From NCBI RefSeq assembly GCF_029964055.1, contig NZ_CP124836.1, forward strand, positions 2,976,001-3,040,000: a stretch of 64,000 nt of DNA, written 5' to 3'. Source of the DNA: Arthrobacter sp. EM1 (GTDB lineage Bacteria; Actinomycetota; Actinomycetes; Actinomycetales; Micrococcaceae). Below, one piece after another: positions 7,103 to 14,920 of this stretch (the stretch's first letter is position 1; each line of letters begins with the position of its first letter). The notes under the pieces were generated by a model. It worked only from the letters and a program-made list of their open reading frames with translations, had not been told where the DNA came from and made no database searches. A program made the position numbers and the translations under genes.

Positions 7103-9490
7103 GTGAACCCGCATGAGTCCCTGATTCCGTTGCTGGGCCGCGGCCCGGACCCGGAACAGCTCCGCCATGTGCGTACCATCGCCGCCCGCGAGGCCGTGCA
7201 TGCCCCGTGGCCCGATTGGGCCCACACCGACGTGGTAAACGCCTATGGCTCGCTCGGCATTCACGAGCCCTACCGGCACCAGATCCAGGCCGCCGACCTC
7301 GCCCATGCCGGCGAACACGTGGTGATCGCGACCGGCACTGCCTCCGGCAAATCGCTGGCCTACCAGTTGCCGGCACTAGATGCCATCCACCGGTCGGAAC
7401 TGCGGGTCCTCGCCGACCCGGGCAAGATCCACGACGACGGCGCGGTCACACTGTATCTTTCCCCCACCAAGGCTCTGGCTGCCGACCAGTTGGCTGCCAT
7501 CCGGGCGCTGAAGATTCCCACCGTCCGGGCAGAGACGTACGACGGCGACACCGACCCTGCCTCCCGACGCTGGATCCGCGACCACGCGAACTTCATCCTG
7601 GCCAACCCGGACATGCTGCACTTCGGGATCCTCCCCAACCACGCCTGGTGGGCACGGTTCTTCCGCCGGCTGCGCTACGTGATTGTGGACGAGGCCCACA
7701 GCTACCGCGGCGTCTTTGGATCCCACGTGGCCAATCTGATGCGCCGGCTGCGCCGTATCTGCGCCTACTACAGCCCCGACGGACCCGGGCCGGTGTTTAT
7801 CGCCGCCTCCGCAACGGCGTCCGAGCCCGGGACTTCCTTCGGCCGGCTCATCGGCGCTCCGGTCCGTGCCGTGTCCGAGGATTCGTCACCCCATGGTGCC
7901 ACCACCGTCGCGTTCTGGGAGCCCGCACTGACCGAAGTCCGCGGCGAGAACGGCGCCAAGGAGCGACGCACTGCCGTGGCGGAAACCGCTGACCTGCTGG
8001 CCAATCTGGTGTCTTCGCGGGTGCGGACCATTGCGTTCATTAAATCCCGGCGCGGGGCCGAAACGATTGCCAGCATTACCAAGCGTCTGCTGGACGAGGT
8101 CGATCCCAGCCTGCCGCCCCGGGTCGCCGCGTACCGCTCGGGGTACCTGCCGGAGGAGCGCCGGGCGCTGGAAAAATCACTGCGGTCCGGCGAGCTGCTG
8201 GGCGTCTCCAGCACCTCGGCACTGGAACTCGGCATCGACATCTCCGGGCTCGATGCCGTGCTAGTTGCCGGCTGGCCGGGAACCCGCGCCTCCTTGTTCC
8301 AGCAGATCGGCCGGGCCGGCCGGGCCGGCCAGGACGCCATCGCCGCCTTCGTCGCGAGCGATGACCCGCTGGACACTTACCTGGTCAACCATCCCGAAGC
8401 GATCTTCGACGCCTCGGTCGAGGCCACCGTCTTTGATCCCTCCAATCCCTATGTTTTGGGCCCGCACCTGTGCGCCGCCGCCGCCGAACTGCCGCTGGGG
8501 TACGCCGAGCTGGGCCTGTTCGGTGCCACAGCCGAGAAGTTGCTGGACCAGCTGGTGGACCGGGGTTATCTGCGCCGCCGTCCCGCGGGGTGGTTCTGGA
8601 CCCATCCGCAAAGCGCGGCCGGCATGGTGAACCTGAGGGCTGACGGCGGCGGCCCGGTAAGCATCGTGGATGCGGACACCGGGTCCCTGCTGGGGACCAT
8701 GGATTCGCCGCAGACGCACTACCAGGCCCATACCGGCGCCATCTACGTCCACCAGGGCGAGAGCTACGTCGTGGAAGACCTGAACGAGGACGACCACTGC
8801 GTGATGGTCCGGCGGGCGAACCCGGACTATTACACCACCGCCCGGGACGTGACCCAGATCGAGGTGCTCGAAACACAGCGCACCACCGAGTGGGGCGATG
8901 TGGCAGTGCATTTCGGGGATGTGAAAGTGACAACACAGGTGGTCTCCTTCCAGCGCAAGGCGCTGATTTCCAATGAAATCCTTGGTGAGGAGCCACTGCA
9001 GCTCGGTGCCCGGGACCTGTTCACCAAGGCAGTCTGGTTCGTCATGGACAACCGCTCCCTGACCGGCGCGGGGCTGATAGAGGCCCAGTTCCCGGGCGCC
9101 CTGCACGCTGCAGAACACGCCGCCATTGGGCTGCTGCCCCTGGTTGCCTCCAGCGACCGCTGGGACATCGGCGGGGTGTCTACGGCCATCCACGCAGACA
9201 CCGGGGTGCCGACCATCTTTGTATACGACGGCCACCCCGGCGGTGCGGGCTTCGCGGAACGCGGATACGACAAGGCCCGGACCTGGCTCGCCGCCACCCG
9301 CGACGCGATCAAGGCCTGCGAATGCGAATCCGGCTGCCCGTCGTGTGTTCAGTCGCCCAAGTGCGGCAACAAGAACAATCCCCTCGACAAGGACGCCGCC
9401 GTCACTTTGATCGACGTGCTGCTCGAGGATGCGACGGATCGGATGCAGGCAGGACAGCCGGACCACTCCCCGACGCCGCTGCAGGCCTAG
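7103..9490 (+). CDS. DEAH-box superfamily 2 helicase with C-terminal DUF1998 zinc domain
   Basis: 795 aa from a GTG start. Walker A is ATGTASGKS (76-84) and Walker B is DEAH (196-199); motif VI is QQIGRAGRAGQ. The C-terminal DUF1998/MrfA-like domain ends in a four-cysteine cluster (C-E-C, SGCPSC, PKCGNKN) near residues 739-757. B. subtilis MrfA (YprA) relatives act in mitomycin-type DNA repair; RecQ4-related Hrq1 is the eukaryotic cousin. In actinobacteria this gene marks the helicase/secretion neighbourhood (TIGR03817), and here it faces the Tad-like operon exactly as Rv3649 does in M. tuberculosis. Confidence 0.93.
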   Translation: MNPHESLIPLLGRGPDPEQLRHVRTIAAREAVHAPWPDWAHTDVVNAYGSLGIHEPYRHQIQAADLAHAGEHVVIATGTASGKSLAYQLPALDAIHRSELRVLADPGKIHDDGAVTLYLSPTKALAADQLAAIRALKIPTVRAETYDGDTDPASRRWIRDHANFILANPDMLHFGILPNHAWWARFFRRLRYVIVDEAHSYRGVFGSHVANLMRRLRRICAYYSPDGPGPVFIAASATASEPGTSFGRLIGAPVRAVSEDSSPHGATTVAFWEPALTEVRGENGAKERRTAVAETADLLANLVSSRVRTIAFIKSRRGAETIASITKRLLDEVDPSLPPRVAAYRSGYLPEERRALEKSLRSGELLGVSSTSALELGIDISGLDAVLVAGWPGTRASLFQQIGRAGRAGQDAIAAFVASDDPLDTYLVNHPEAIFDASVEATVFDPSNPYVLGPHLCAAAAELPLGYAELGLFGATAEKLLDQLVDRGYLRRRPAGWFWTHPQSAAGMVNLRADGGGPVSIVDADTGSLLGTMDSPQTHYQAHTGAIYVHQGESYVVEDLNEDDHCVMVRRANPDYYTTARDVTQIEVLETQRTTEWGDVAVHFGDVKVTTQVVSFQRKALISNEILGEEPLQLGARDLFTKAVWFVMDNRSLTGAGLIEAQFPGALHAAEHAAIGLLPLVASSDRWDIGGVSTAIHADTGVPTIFVYDGHPGGAGFAERGYDKARTWLAATRDAIKACECESGCPSCVQSPKCGNKNNPLDKDAAVTLIDVLLEDATDRMQAGQPDHSPTPLQA

Positions 9491-9578
9491 TCCGGCCACT
9501 GCAGGCGTAGTCCGGCCACTGTGGCCCCGGCTCACGGGGCTGGCCCCGGCTCACGGGGCTGGTCCCGGCTCACGGGGG
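9481..9578. repeat. Two adjacent tandem-repeat arrays at the convergent helicase/TadE-like gene ends
   Basis: A 20-bp unit is present twice (9481-9500 and 9501-9520); the first copy contains the helicase stop codon. It is followed by a 19-bp unit three times (9522-9540, 9541-9559, 9560-9578). Each 19-bp unit has the self-complementary core GCCCCG-GCTCA-CGGGGC, a 6-bp stem with 5-nt loop, so the array could act as a bidirectional terminator. The minus-strand gene stops inside the third unit. Confidence 0.9.
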
Positions 9579-9983
9579 TGGCCCCGCCCGGGCGAGTCCG
9601 GTGGCCACACCCAGCGGCAGACGAACCTCGAGTTCGGTGCGGACCTGGACCGTGTTCCCGCCGCCTTGCACGCAGCTAAGGACCCGGGCCCCATTGCGGT
9701 GTGCGACTTCCGCGGCGACGGCACAGGGTTCGCCCGGAGAAATGCCCCGGGCAGTATCCGCGGCGGCGAGGGCCGCAAGATCGGCGGCAGTAGCCGCCCT
9801 GGATCCCATCGTTGCGGACTGTGCGAGCAACAGGAGCGACATGGCGGCGAGAATGACCAACAGTCCCAGTCCTAGTGCCAGCACTGTGCCTGCACCACGC
9901 TCGTTGTGTCCGGTCCCCGCCGGGTCCCGCACGGCCGGCGGGTGACCGCCCGGCGGCATCCCCCGGCTGTCCGCGCGGTTCAT
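9570..9983 (-). CDS. Rv3654c-family TadE-like secreted/pilus protein
   Basis: 137 aa. The ATG at 9983 overlaps the upstream tadE stop as ATGA, which decides the start over a longer reading. The motif GAGTVLALGLGLLVILAAM is a prepilin-like N-terminal helix; the remainder is a short periplasmic-type domain. It belongs to the helicase/secretion neighbourhood TadE-like family (TIGR03816). As last gene of the Tad-like operon it is probably a minor pilin or assembly factor. Its stop codon TGA lies inside the 19-bp repeat array. Confidence 0.8.
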   Translation of the reverse strand: MNRADSRGMPPGGHPPAVRDPAGTGHNERGAGTVLALGLGLLVILAAMSLLLLAQSATMGSRAATAADLAALAAADTARGISPGEPCAVAAEVAHRNGARVLSCVQGGGNTVQVRTELEVRLPLGVATGLARAGPPP

Positions 9984-10471
9984 ACTGCCACACTCTCCAG
10001 CGGAAGAATCCACCGCCGTGGCTCCTGGGCTGCAGCTGCCGGCGCGGACGTTTCACCCCGGGTCCAGGCGCGGGCCGTGAGGGTCCACGGCAGCAGCGCG
10101 CCAACGGCGCCCGGAACCTTGCCGGAGACCGTGACGCTGAGCCATTCGCCGTCGGACGCCACCGCTGACGCAGCTGAGGCGCCCGCGAGCCGGCGGACGA
10201 TCACGTCGACGCTGGCGGCGTCCTCACCCCGGGCCAGCGCCCGGGCACCGGCCCGGGCCGCTTCCTCCAGCCGCAGTTGGGTCACACCCGCCGCTGAACC
10301 GGCCAGCAGGAGGGCCAGCAGGAGCACTACGGCGGGTAGCGCCACCGCGAATTCCGCAGTCACCGCACCGCGGCACGTGACGCCATCCGCCGCCGTCCGG
10401 CGTGTGTGTCCGGCCGGAGGTGCGGGCATCACAGCCCGAGTCATCCGCGCCGCCGGCCACGTGCGGCTCAT
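9980..10471 (-). CDS. TadE-family minor pilin-like protein
   Basis: 163 aa. GAVTAEFAVALPAVVLLLALL near residues 35-55 is the TadE signature: a Glu five residues into a hydrophobic helix after a Gly, as in class III signal-type prepilins. The following domain is about 100 residues and extracytoplasmic. The start overlaps the stop of the DUF4244 gene (ATGA at 10471-10468). TadE/TadF-type pseudopilins help assembly of Flp pili. A start further downstream cannot be excluded, since the first 30 residues are of low quality. Confidence 0.83.
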   Translation of the reverse strand: MSRTWPAARMTRAVMPAPPAGHTRRTAADGVTCRGAVTAEFAVALPAVVLLLALLLAGSAAGVTQLRLEEAARAGARALARGEDAASVDVIVRRLAGASAASAVASDGEWLSVTVSGKVPGAVGALLPWTLTARAWTRGETSAPAAAAQEPRRWILPLESVAV

Positions 10472-10761
10472 GGCAGGGCGAGCGCCGTGCGGATGAGGTT
10501 CAACAGAAAACCCCGCACCTCGTCACTGCGCATAATAAACACGAGAATGCCGGCAAACCCCACGGCGGCGAGCGTAGCAATCGCATATTCTGCCGTTGCC
10601 ATCCCCGCCTCGGAGCCGAACAGCTTCCGCAGCCTCCGCGCCCGGCGCGGGGCAGCAATACTGGCGCCCGGATAGATCTCGTGGATCTCGGCGCCCTCCG
10701 ATTCACGCTTGATTTGCTGCGCTTTGCGGGTGCCGGCGGACGCAGTGTGTTCAAGTAACAT
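10468..10761 (-). CDS. DUF4244 Flp-pilin-like protein
   Basis: 97 aa from the ATG at 10761, which has a good GGAAAGGAAAG ribosome binding region; the longer frame to 10845 lacks one. The segment GMATAEYAIATLAAVGFAGIL carries the Flp pilin hallmark, Gly followed by a hydrophobic helix with Glu at +5. DUF4244 proteins occupy the position of the major pilin in actinobacterial Tad-like clusters. The strong ribosome binding site and the 160-bp gap upstream suggest it may have its own promoter, expected for an abundant pilin. Confidence 0.85.
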   Translation of the reverse strand: MLLEHTASAGTRKAQQIKRESEGAEIHEIYPGASIAAPRRARRLRKLFGSEAGMATAEYAIATLAAVGFAGILVFIMRSDEVRGFLLNLIRTALALP

Positions 10762-10921
10762 GAGCTTTCCTTTCCTTGGCTCCGGCGGGACCGCCGGTTG
10801 TTCTTCGACTCTTCCGGGCCGGACGCGGAGGCGGAAGGGGCTCATCCCGCCAAGTGGAAAACCTCAACCGGGTGCGGGCAGTGGAGGAAGGCTAAAGCAT
10901 GCCCCGAGGTCCGGCGCCGGG

Positions 10922-11533
10922 TCAGCCTGGGAGCATCGACAGCAGCACCGGGATGACGCCAAGGCAGATGAAGGCCGGCAGCGAACACAGCCCGAGCGGC
11001 ACAACAAGCTTCACCCCGAGTGCGGCGGCCCGTTTTTCTGCGGCTCGGAACTGTTCGCGCCGCATGCGTGCGGCCTGGGCATAGAGGATGGCGGAGGACG
11101 GGGCGCCGGTGAGCGCGGCGAATCCCAGCGCATCACGCACGGCCAGAAGTCCCGGTGACAGGAGCTCCGAACTGCGCCAGGCCGTATCCCAATCGGCGCC
11201 GATCGCGAGCGCGGCGACGACCGGGCGCAGTGGATCACGAATTTCCGGCGTTGCCAATCCGGCCAGCAGCGCCAGTGCGCGGCCGAGACCGGCGCCCGCT
11301 TCGAGCATCGCGCCGATCAGTTCCAGCATCATGGCCACGTCGTCGAGTCCCTGCCCGGCTGATTCCGCGGGTTTTTCGGTGCCGTCTTGGGGGCGGCCCG
11401 GGTTCCGGGCATCGGACGCGTGCTTCATCTGGCGCTGGAGTCTCCGCCTGGGCAGGCTTCGGTTGGCATGGACCATAACGGCAGCAGCGGCCAGAAATGC
11501 CACCACTGCAAGACTGGGCGCGCCGACTGTCAC
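10922..11533 (-). CDS. TadC-like type II/IV secretion inner-membrane protein (T2SSF)
   Basis: 203 aa with membrane segments near residues 5-25, 135-155 and 175-200 and a T2SSF-type cytoplasmic helical domain (LIGAMLEAGAGLGRALALL). These proteins form the membrane platform on which the pilus ATPase acts. The ATG overlaps the stop of the TadB-like gene (ATGA at 11533). It is shorter than typical TadC (about 300 aa), as is normal for the actinobacterial helicase/secretion cluster. 160 bp separate it from the pilin gene. Confidence 0.82.
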   Translation of the reverse strand: MTVGAPSLAVVAFLAAAAVMVHANRSLPRRRLQRQMKHASDARNPGRPQDGTEKPAESAGQGLDDVAMMLELIGAMLEAGAGLGRALALLAGLATPEIRDPLRPVVAALAIGADWDTAWRSSELLSPGLLAVRDALGFAALTGAPSSAILYAQAARMRREQFRAAEKRAAALGVKLVVPLGLCSLPAFICLGVIPVLLSMLPG

Positions 11534-12357
11534 GGCCGCAGCCGTTCAGCCGCACGGACCAGCCGCGCCGACCAGATCCGTCCGGCCGCGGTGAGGGTCA
11601 GCCCGGTCGCGAGGACCGCCGCGCCCAACGGGGTTCCCAGCAGCACCCCGACGGGATCCGCTCCCAGCAGCGAGCCTAAGCAAAGGCCGAGAAACGGAAG
11701 CCACGTCAGCAACCGCACCGTCGCGCGCGGCCCGGCCAACGCCGTCTGGCGGGCGGCACCGGCGTCGTTTTCAGCTTCAAGCTGGGCGGCGAAACGCGTT
11801 AGCACGTCAGCCAGCGGGGAGCCTGTGGCTTCGGCCGCGTCAAGGCACGCTGCCAGCTGAAACCAGACGCGTCGCTCGCGTACGCTCTGGCCGTTACGTC
11901 CTCGCCACGTCCTCCCGTCGCCGGTACCCGCGGAGGTGGCCGCAACGGCTGAGCGGATTGCTGCCCCGACTGGAGCTCCCCGCATCGCCGCGGCGCGGGC
12001 TGCGGCCAGCATCCGCACGGATCCTGGCGCCAGCCCGGACGGCCGGACCGGCGTTCTGGCACCGGCCGAGGATACGTCGGCTTCGCCCACCAGCAGAAGC
12101 CAGAGCTCTTCCCACAACCGCGAGGGAGGACGTCCACCCTTCAACAACGCCGCCAGTTGCTGGACGAGTAGAGTCATCGGCGTTGTCGGCTCGTACCGGC
12201 GCCGCCAGCGGGGTCCTGCGCTGGGGGCCGCTTCGGAGCCGGCGCGAGCAACCTGTGACCCGGCCAACGCGGCACGAATACGTCGACGCGGCGCTCGACG
12301 CGCCGAAACCGCCAGGTACACCGCGGCGGCCAGCACGCCAGCCAAGACGGCTGTCAC
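11530..12357 (-). CDS. TadB-like type II/IV secretion inner-membrane protein (T2SSF)
   Basis: 275 aa. It has an N-terminal membrane segment (residues 2-18), a long cytoplasmic domain with the T2SSF signature (AACLDAAEATGSPLADVL), and two C-terminal membrane segments. With the TadC-like product it should form the heteromeric platform. Its ATG overlaps the tadA-like stop (ATGA at 12357), indicating translational coupling along the operon. Confidence 0.82.
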   Translation of the reverse strand: MTAVLAGVLAAAVYLAVSARRAPRRRIRAALAGSQVARAGSEAAPSAGPRWRRRYEPTTPMTLLVQQLAALLKGGRPPSRLWEELWLLLVGEADVSSAGARTPVRPSGLAPGSVRMLAAARAAAMRGAPVGAAIRSAVAATSAGTGDGRTWRGRNGQSVRERRVWFQLAACLDAAEATGSPLADVLTRFAAQLEAENDAGAARQTALAGPRATVRLLTWLPFLGLCLGSLLGADPVGVLLGTPLGAAVLATGLTLTAAGRIWSARLVRAAERLRP

Positions 12358-13694
12358 TCCGGCCCCCTGCCCGTGCCGGTGCCCAGTACGCTTTCGGCCG
12401 TCCCGACAGATCCCGCCGAATTCAGCCCTGCCAAGCTGCCGGTGTCAAAGCCGCCGGTTTCGATTGCGTCGGCATCCAATCCGAGGCGCAGCAACAGCAG
12501 CGGCCAGCCCGGCCCAGGCCTGGGCCGTCCGGCGAAAATCTCCAGCGCGGAGCCGACCACCAAGCCGCCCGGTCCGTCTTCCATCACCGCGATGCAGGCC
12601 ACGCTGCGCCCGTGGCCCAGCCGTTCCAGATGGATGACGGCATCGATCGCGCTGGCTGCCTGCAGACGCACTGCCTCCTGGGACATCCCGGCGAGCGCCC
12701 CCAACGCAGTCAACCTCGCGGGAACGCCGGCCGCGGTGTTCGCGTGAATTGTTCCTCCGCCGCCAGTGTGGCCGGTGTTCATCGCAGCCAGCAATTCGCG
12801 CACCTCGGCTCCCCGGCACTCCCCCACCACCAAGCGGTCCGGTCGCATCCGCAGTGACTGCCGAACGAGCTCGCCCAAATCCACGCCGCCGCCGCCTTCA
12901 AGGTTGCCGTGGCGTGCCTCCAGCGACACGACGTGCGGGTGGAGCGGGTTGAGCTCTGCGGCGTCCTCAATCAGGACCAGCCGCTCGCCCGGGGGACACA
13001 GGCCCAGGAGGGTGGCCAGGAGTGTTGTCTTCCCGGAGCCCGTGGCGCCGCTGATCAGGAAGCTCAGACGGCGTTTCACCATACGTTCGAGCACGGTCTG
13101 CACCAATGACCCGAACATCCCGTTCTGCCGCAGTTCAGCCATCGAGAAGACCTGCTCGCGCCTGATCCTGATGCTCAGCAGTGTCCCCGTCGTGGATATC
13201 GGCGGAAGGACGGCATGAACCCTGAAGCCGCCGTCGAGCCTGACGTCCACGCACGGTGAGCCCTCGTCCAGACGTCGCCCGCCCACCGATACCAGCCGCG
13301 CCGCGAGGGCCCGGACCTGTCCCTCGCTGGAGAACGCGACCGGCGCCCTTTCCAGTCCGCCGCCTCGGTCCAGCCAAACGGAGCCAGGACCGTTGACGAA
13401 GATATCTGTCACGGCCGGGTCCCGGACCAGCACCTGCAGGGGCCCGAGGCCATTGAGTTCCGCGCTGATCCCCTCGACCGCCGCCAGCGCACCGGCGGTC
13501 CCCAGCAGTCGCCCGCTCGCCTGCACGGCGGCCGCCACGCGCGACGGGGTCACCGGGCCGGCGTCGGACATTACCGTTTCGCGCACGGACTCCAACAGCC
13601 GGGCATCAACAATGGCGCGGGCCGCGGGCCGGGAGTTCGGGGCGCCAAAGCCGACCGTTACGTCCGGCGGCCCGGCCGCCGAGTGGGCACTCAC
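12354..13694 (-). CDS. tadA: TadA-family secretion/pilus ATPase
   Basis: 446 aa. Walker A GATGSGKTT is at 215-223 and Walker B LVLIEDAAEL at 239-248; the Asp and His boxes of the VirB11/PulE superfamily follow. It corresponds to the helicase/secretion neighbourhood ATPase (TIGR03819), the motor for Tad-type pilus extrusion. It overlaps the CpaE-like gene upstream and the TadB-like gene downstream by 4 bp each. The C-terminal 30 residues are a Gly/Ser-rich tail of no evident function. Confidence 0.92.
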   Translation of the reverse strand: MSAHSAAGPPDVTVGFGAPNSRPAARAIVDARLLESVRETVMSDAGPVTPSRVAAAVQASGRLLGTAGALAAVEGISAELNGLGPLQVLVRDPAVTDIFVNGPGSVWLDRGGGLERAPVAFSSEGQVRALAARLVSVGGRRLDEGSPCVDVRLDGGFRVHAVLPPISTTGTLLSIRIRREQVFSMAELRQNGMFGSLVQTVLERMVKRRLSFLISGATGSGKTTLLATLLGLCPPGERLVLIEDAAELNPLHPHVVSLEARHGNLEGGGGVDLGELVRQSLRMRPDRLVVGECRGAEVRELLAAMNTGHTGGGGTIHANTAAGVPARLTALGALAGMSQEAVRLQAASAIDAVIHLERLGHGRSVACIAVMEDGPGGLVVGSALEIFAGRPRPGPGWPLLLLRLGLDADAIETGGFDTGSLAGLNSAGSVGTAESVLGTGTGRGPE

Positions 13695-14809
13695 CCGGCC
13701 CCTCCAGTGCCGAAGTCCAGGACCGCGCCGGCAAACCTTCGAACGTTTCGCTGCCGCCCGATGTCCAGCAGCCGCCCGAGCTCCGTGGCGGCCGTGGCGT
13801 TTCTAACGTCCGGCATGATCCCGGCCAGGGGCAACGCGACGGACTCTGCAATCAGTTCCGCGTCCAGGCAGGCCCCGGGTCTTCCCCGCACCACCAGCGA
13901 CGTCTCGACTGCGGGAAGTTCCTGCAGGAGCCGGGCCGTCGCCACGGCCGCCCGCAGCAGCGCCGGCAGGACCACAATCAGCCGGTCGCAGTCCCAGGCG
14001 AACGTCCGCAGCGTCTCGGCACCCCGGCCGACGTCGACCACAACGAGCTCGAAGCCGCGCCTGGCCCCGTCCAGCACGCCCGCCGCCACGGCCTGGGCCA
14101 CCCCGCTGTGGCCTTCCCTGTTCCCAGGCCAGGAAAGGAAGTGAAATCCGCCCGCCTGGGGCAGTGAATCGGCGAGCTGTCTGGGATCGATCGTGCCACT
14201 GGCATCGGCCAGATCCGGCCAGCGCAGGCCCGGTGTTTCCTCGGCGGAGAGCGCAAGCTCCAGGCCGCCGCCCCAGGGGTCGCCGTCCACGAGCAGGACA
14301 CGGATACCCTGCCGGGCCGCAGCATGCGCCAGCCACACCGCTGCGGTGCTGGCGCCGCCGCCGCCACAGCCCCCGACGATCCCGAGGACGAGCCCGCCCG
14401 GGTCCGGGGTGCGGGACCGGCTCAGGTACTCAGCGAGCCAGGCCGCCGCATCGGGCAGCACGGCGACCCGATCGACGCCGAGCGCGGCGGCGAGCTGCCA
14501 CAGGCTGTCGCCATCCTCGCTGAGGCCAACCAGCACCGCCGGGGACCGTCCGCGCGGCGGCAACTCCCGAACGTCGCTGCCGAGCAGCACCACCGCAGCC
14601 GTGTCCCAAAAGGGCGCCGCCGCCCTGATGTCCGGCACCGTCCGCAACTGGCCGCCGGACGCCGCCACAACGCGCTCCACCTCACCGCGCAGCACCTCGG
14701 ACCCGGTGACCAGCACAGTCTCCGACGACTCGTGGGGCAGCCACCGCCCGGGCCCCGCCGCGCCGGCTTGGGTCCCGGGACCGGAACGTGATCGCTGGTG
14801 CCTGCTCAT
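13691..14809 (-). CDS. ssd: CpaE/Ssd-like MinD-family protein
   Basis: 372 aa. An N-terminal receiver-like region (about 1-125) is followed by a MinD/ParA fold. The deviant Walker A region reads GGCGGGGASTAA, where MinD/ParA proteins have KGGxGKT/S, so both signature lysines are absent. This matches the helicase/secretion neighbourhood CpaE-like family (TIGR03815), including M. tuberculosis Ssd (Rv3660c), described as a septum-site regulator. In Tad systems CpaE positions the machinery. It is the first gene of the operon, 111 bp from the divergent polymerase gene. Confidence 0.85.
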   Translation of the reverse strand: MSRHQRSRSGPGTQAGAAGPGRWLPHESSETVLVTGSEVLRGEVERVVAASGGQLRTVPDIRAAAPFWDTAAVVLLGSDVRELPPRGRSPAVLVGLSEDGDSLWQLAAALGVDRVAVLPDAAAWLAEYLSRSRTPDPGGLVLGIVGGCGGGGASTAAVWLAHAAARQGIRVLLVDGDPWGGGLELALSAEETPGLRWPDLADASGTIDPRQLADSLPQAGGFHFLSWPGNREGHSGVAQAVAAGVLDGARRGFELVVVDVGRGAETLRTFAWDCDRLIVVLPALLRAAVATARLLQELPAVETSLVVRGRPGACLDAELIAESVALPLAGIMPDVRNATAATELGRLLDIGRQRNVRRFAGAVLDFGTGGAG

Positions 14810-14920
14810 GCGGCTACTCTTCCGGTCCCCCGGAGCCGCAGTAACCCGCGCCGGCGGCTATGTGGACAACCGGGCTCTGCGGCTCAGTGAACACGGGACT
14901 GCGCCCGGCAGGGCAGAATT

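Noticed and set aside
8261..9535. 424-residue minus-strand frame opposite the helicase
   Set aside because: It covers the DUF1998 region in antisense; composition and lack of a start signal indicate a shadow.
9481..9578. CRISPR-like array
   Set aside because: Direct tandem copies without unique spacers and no cas genes anywhere in the window.
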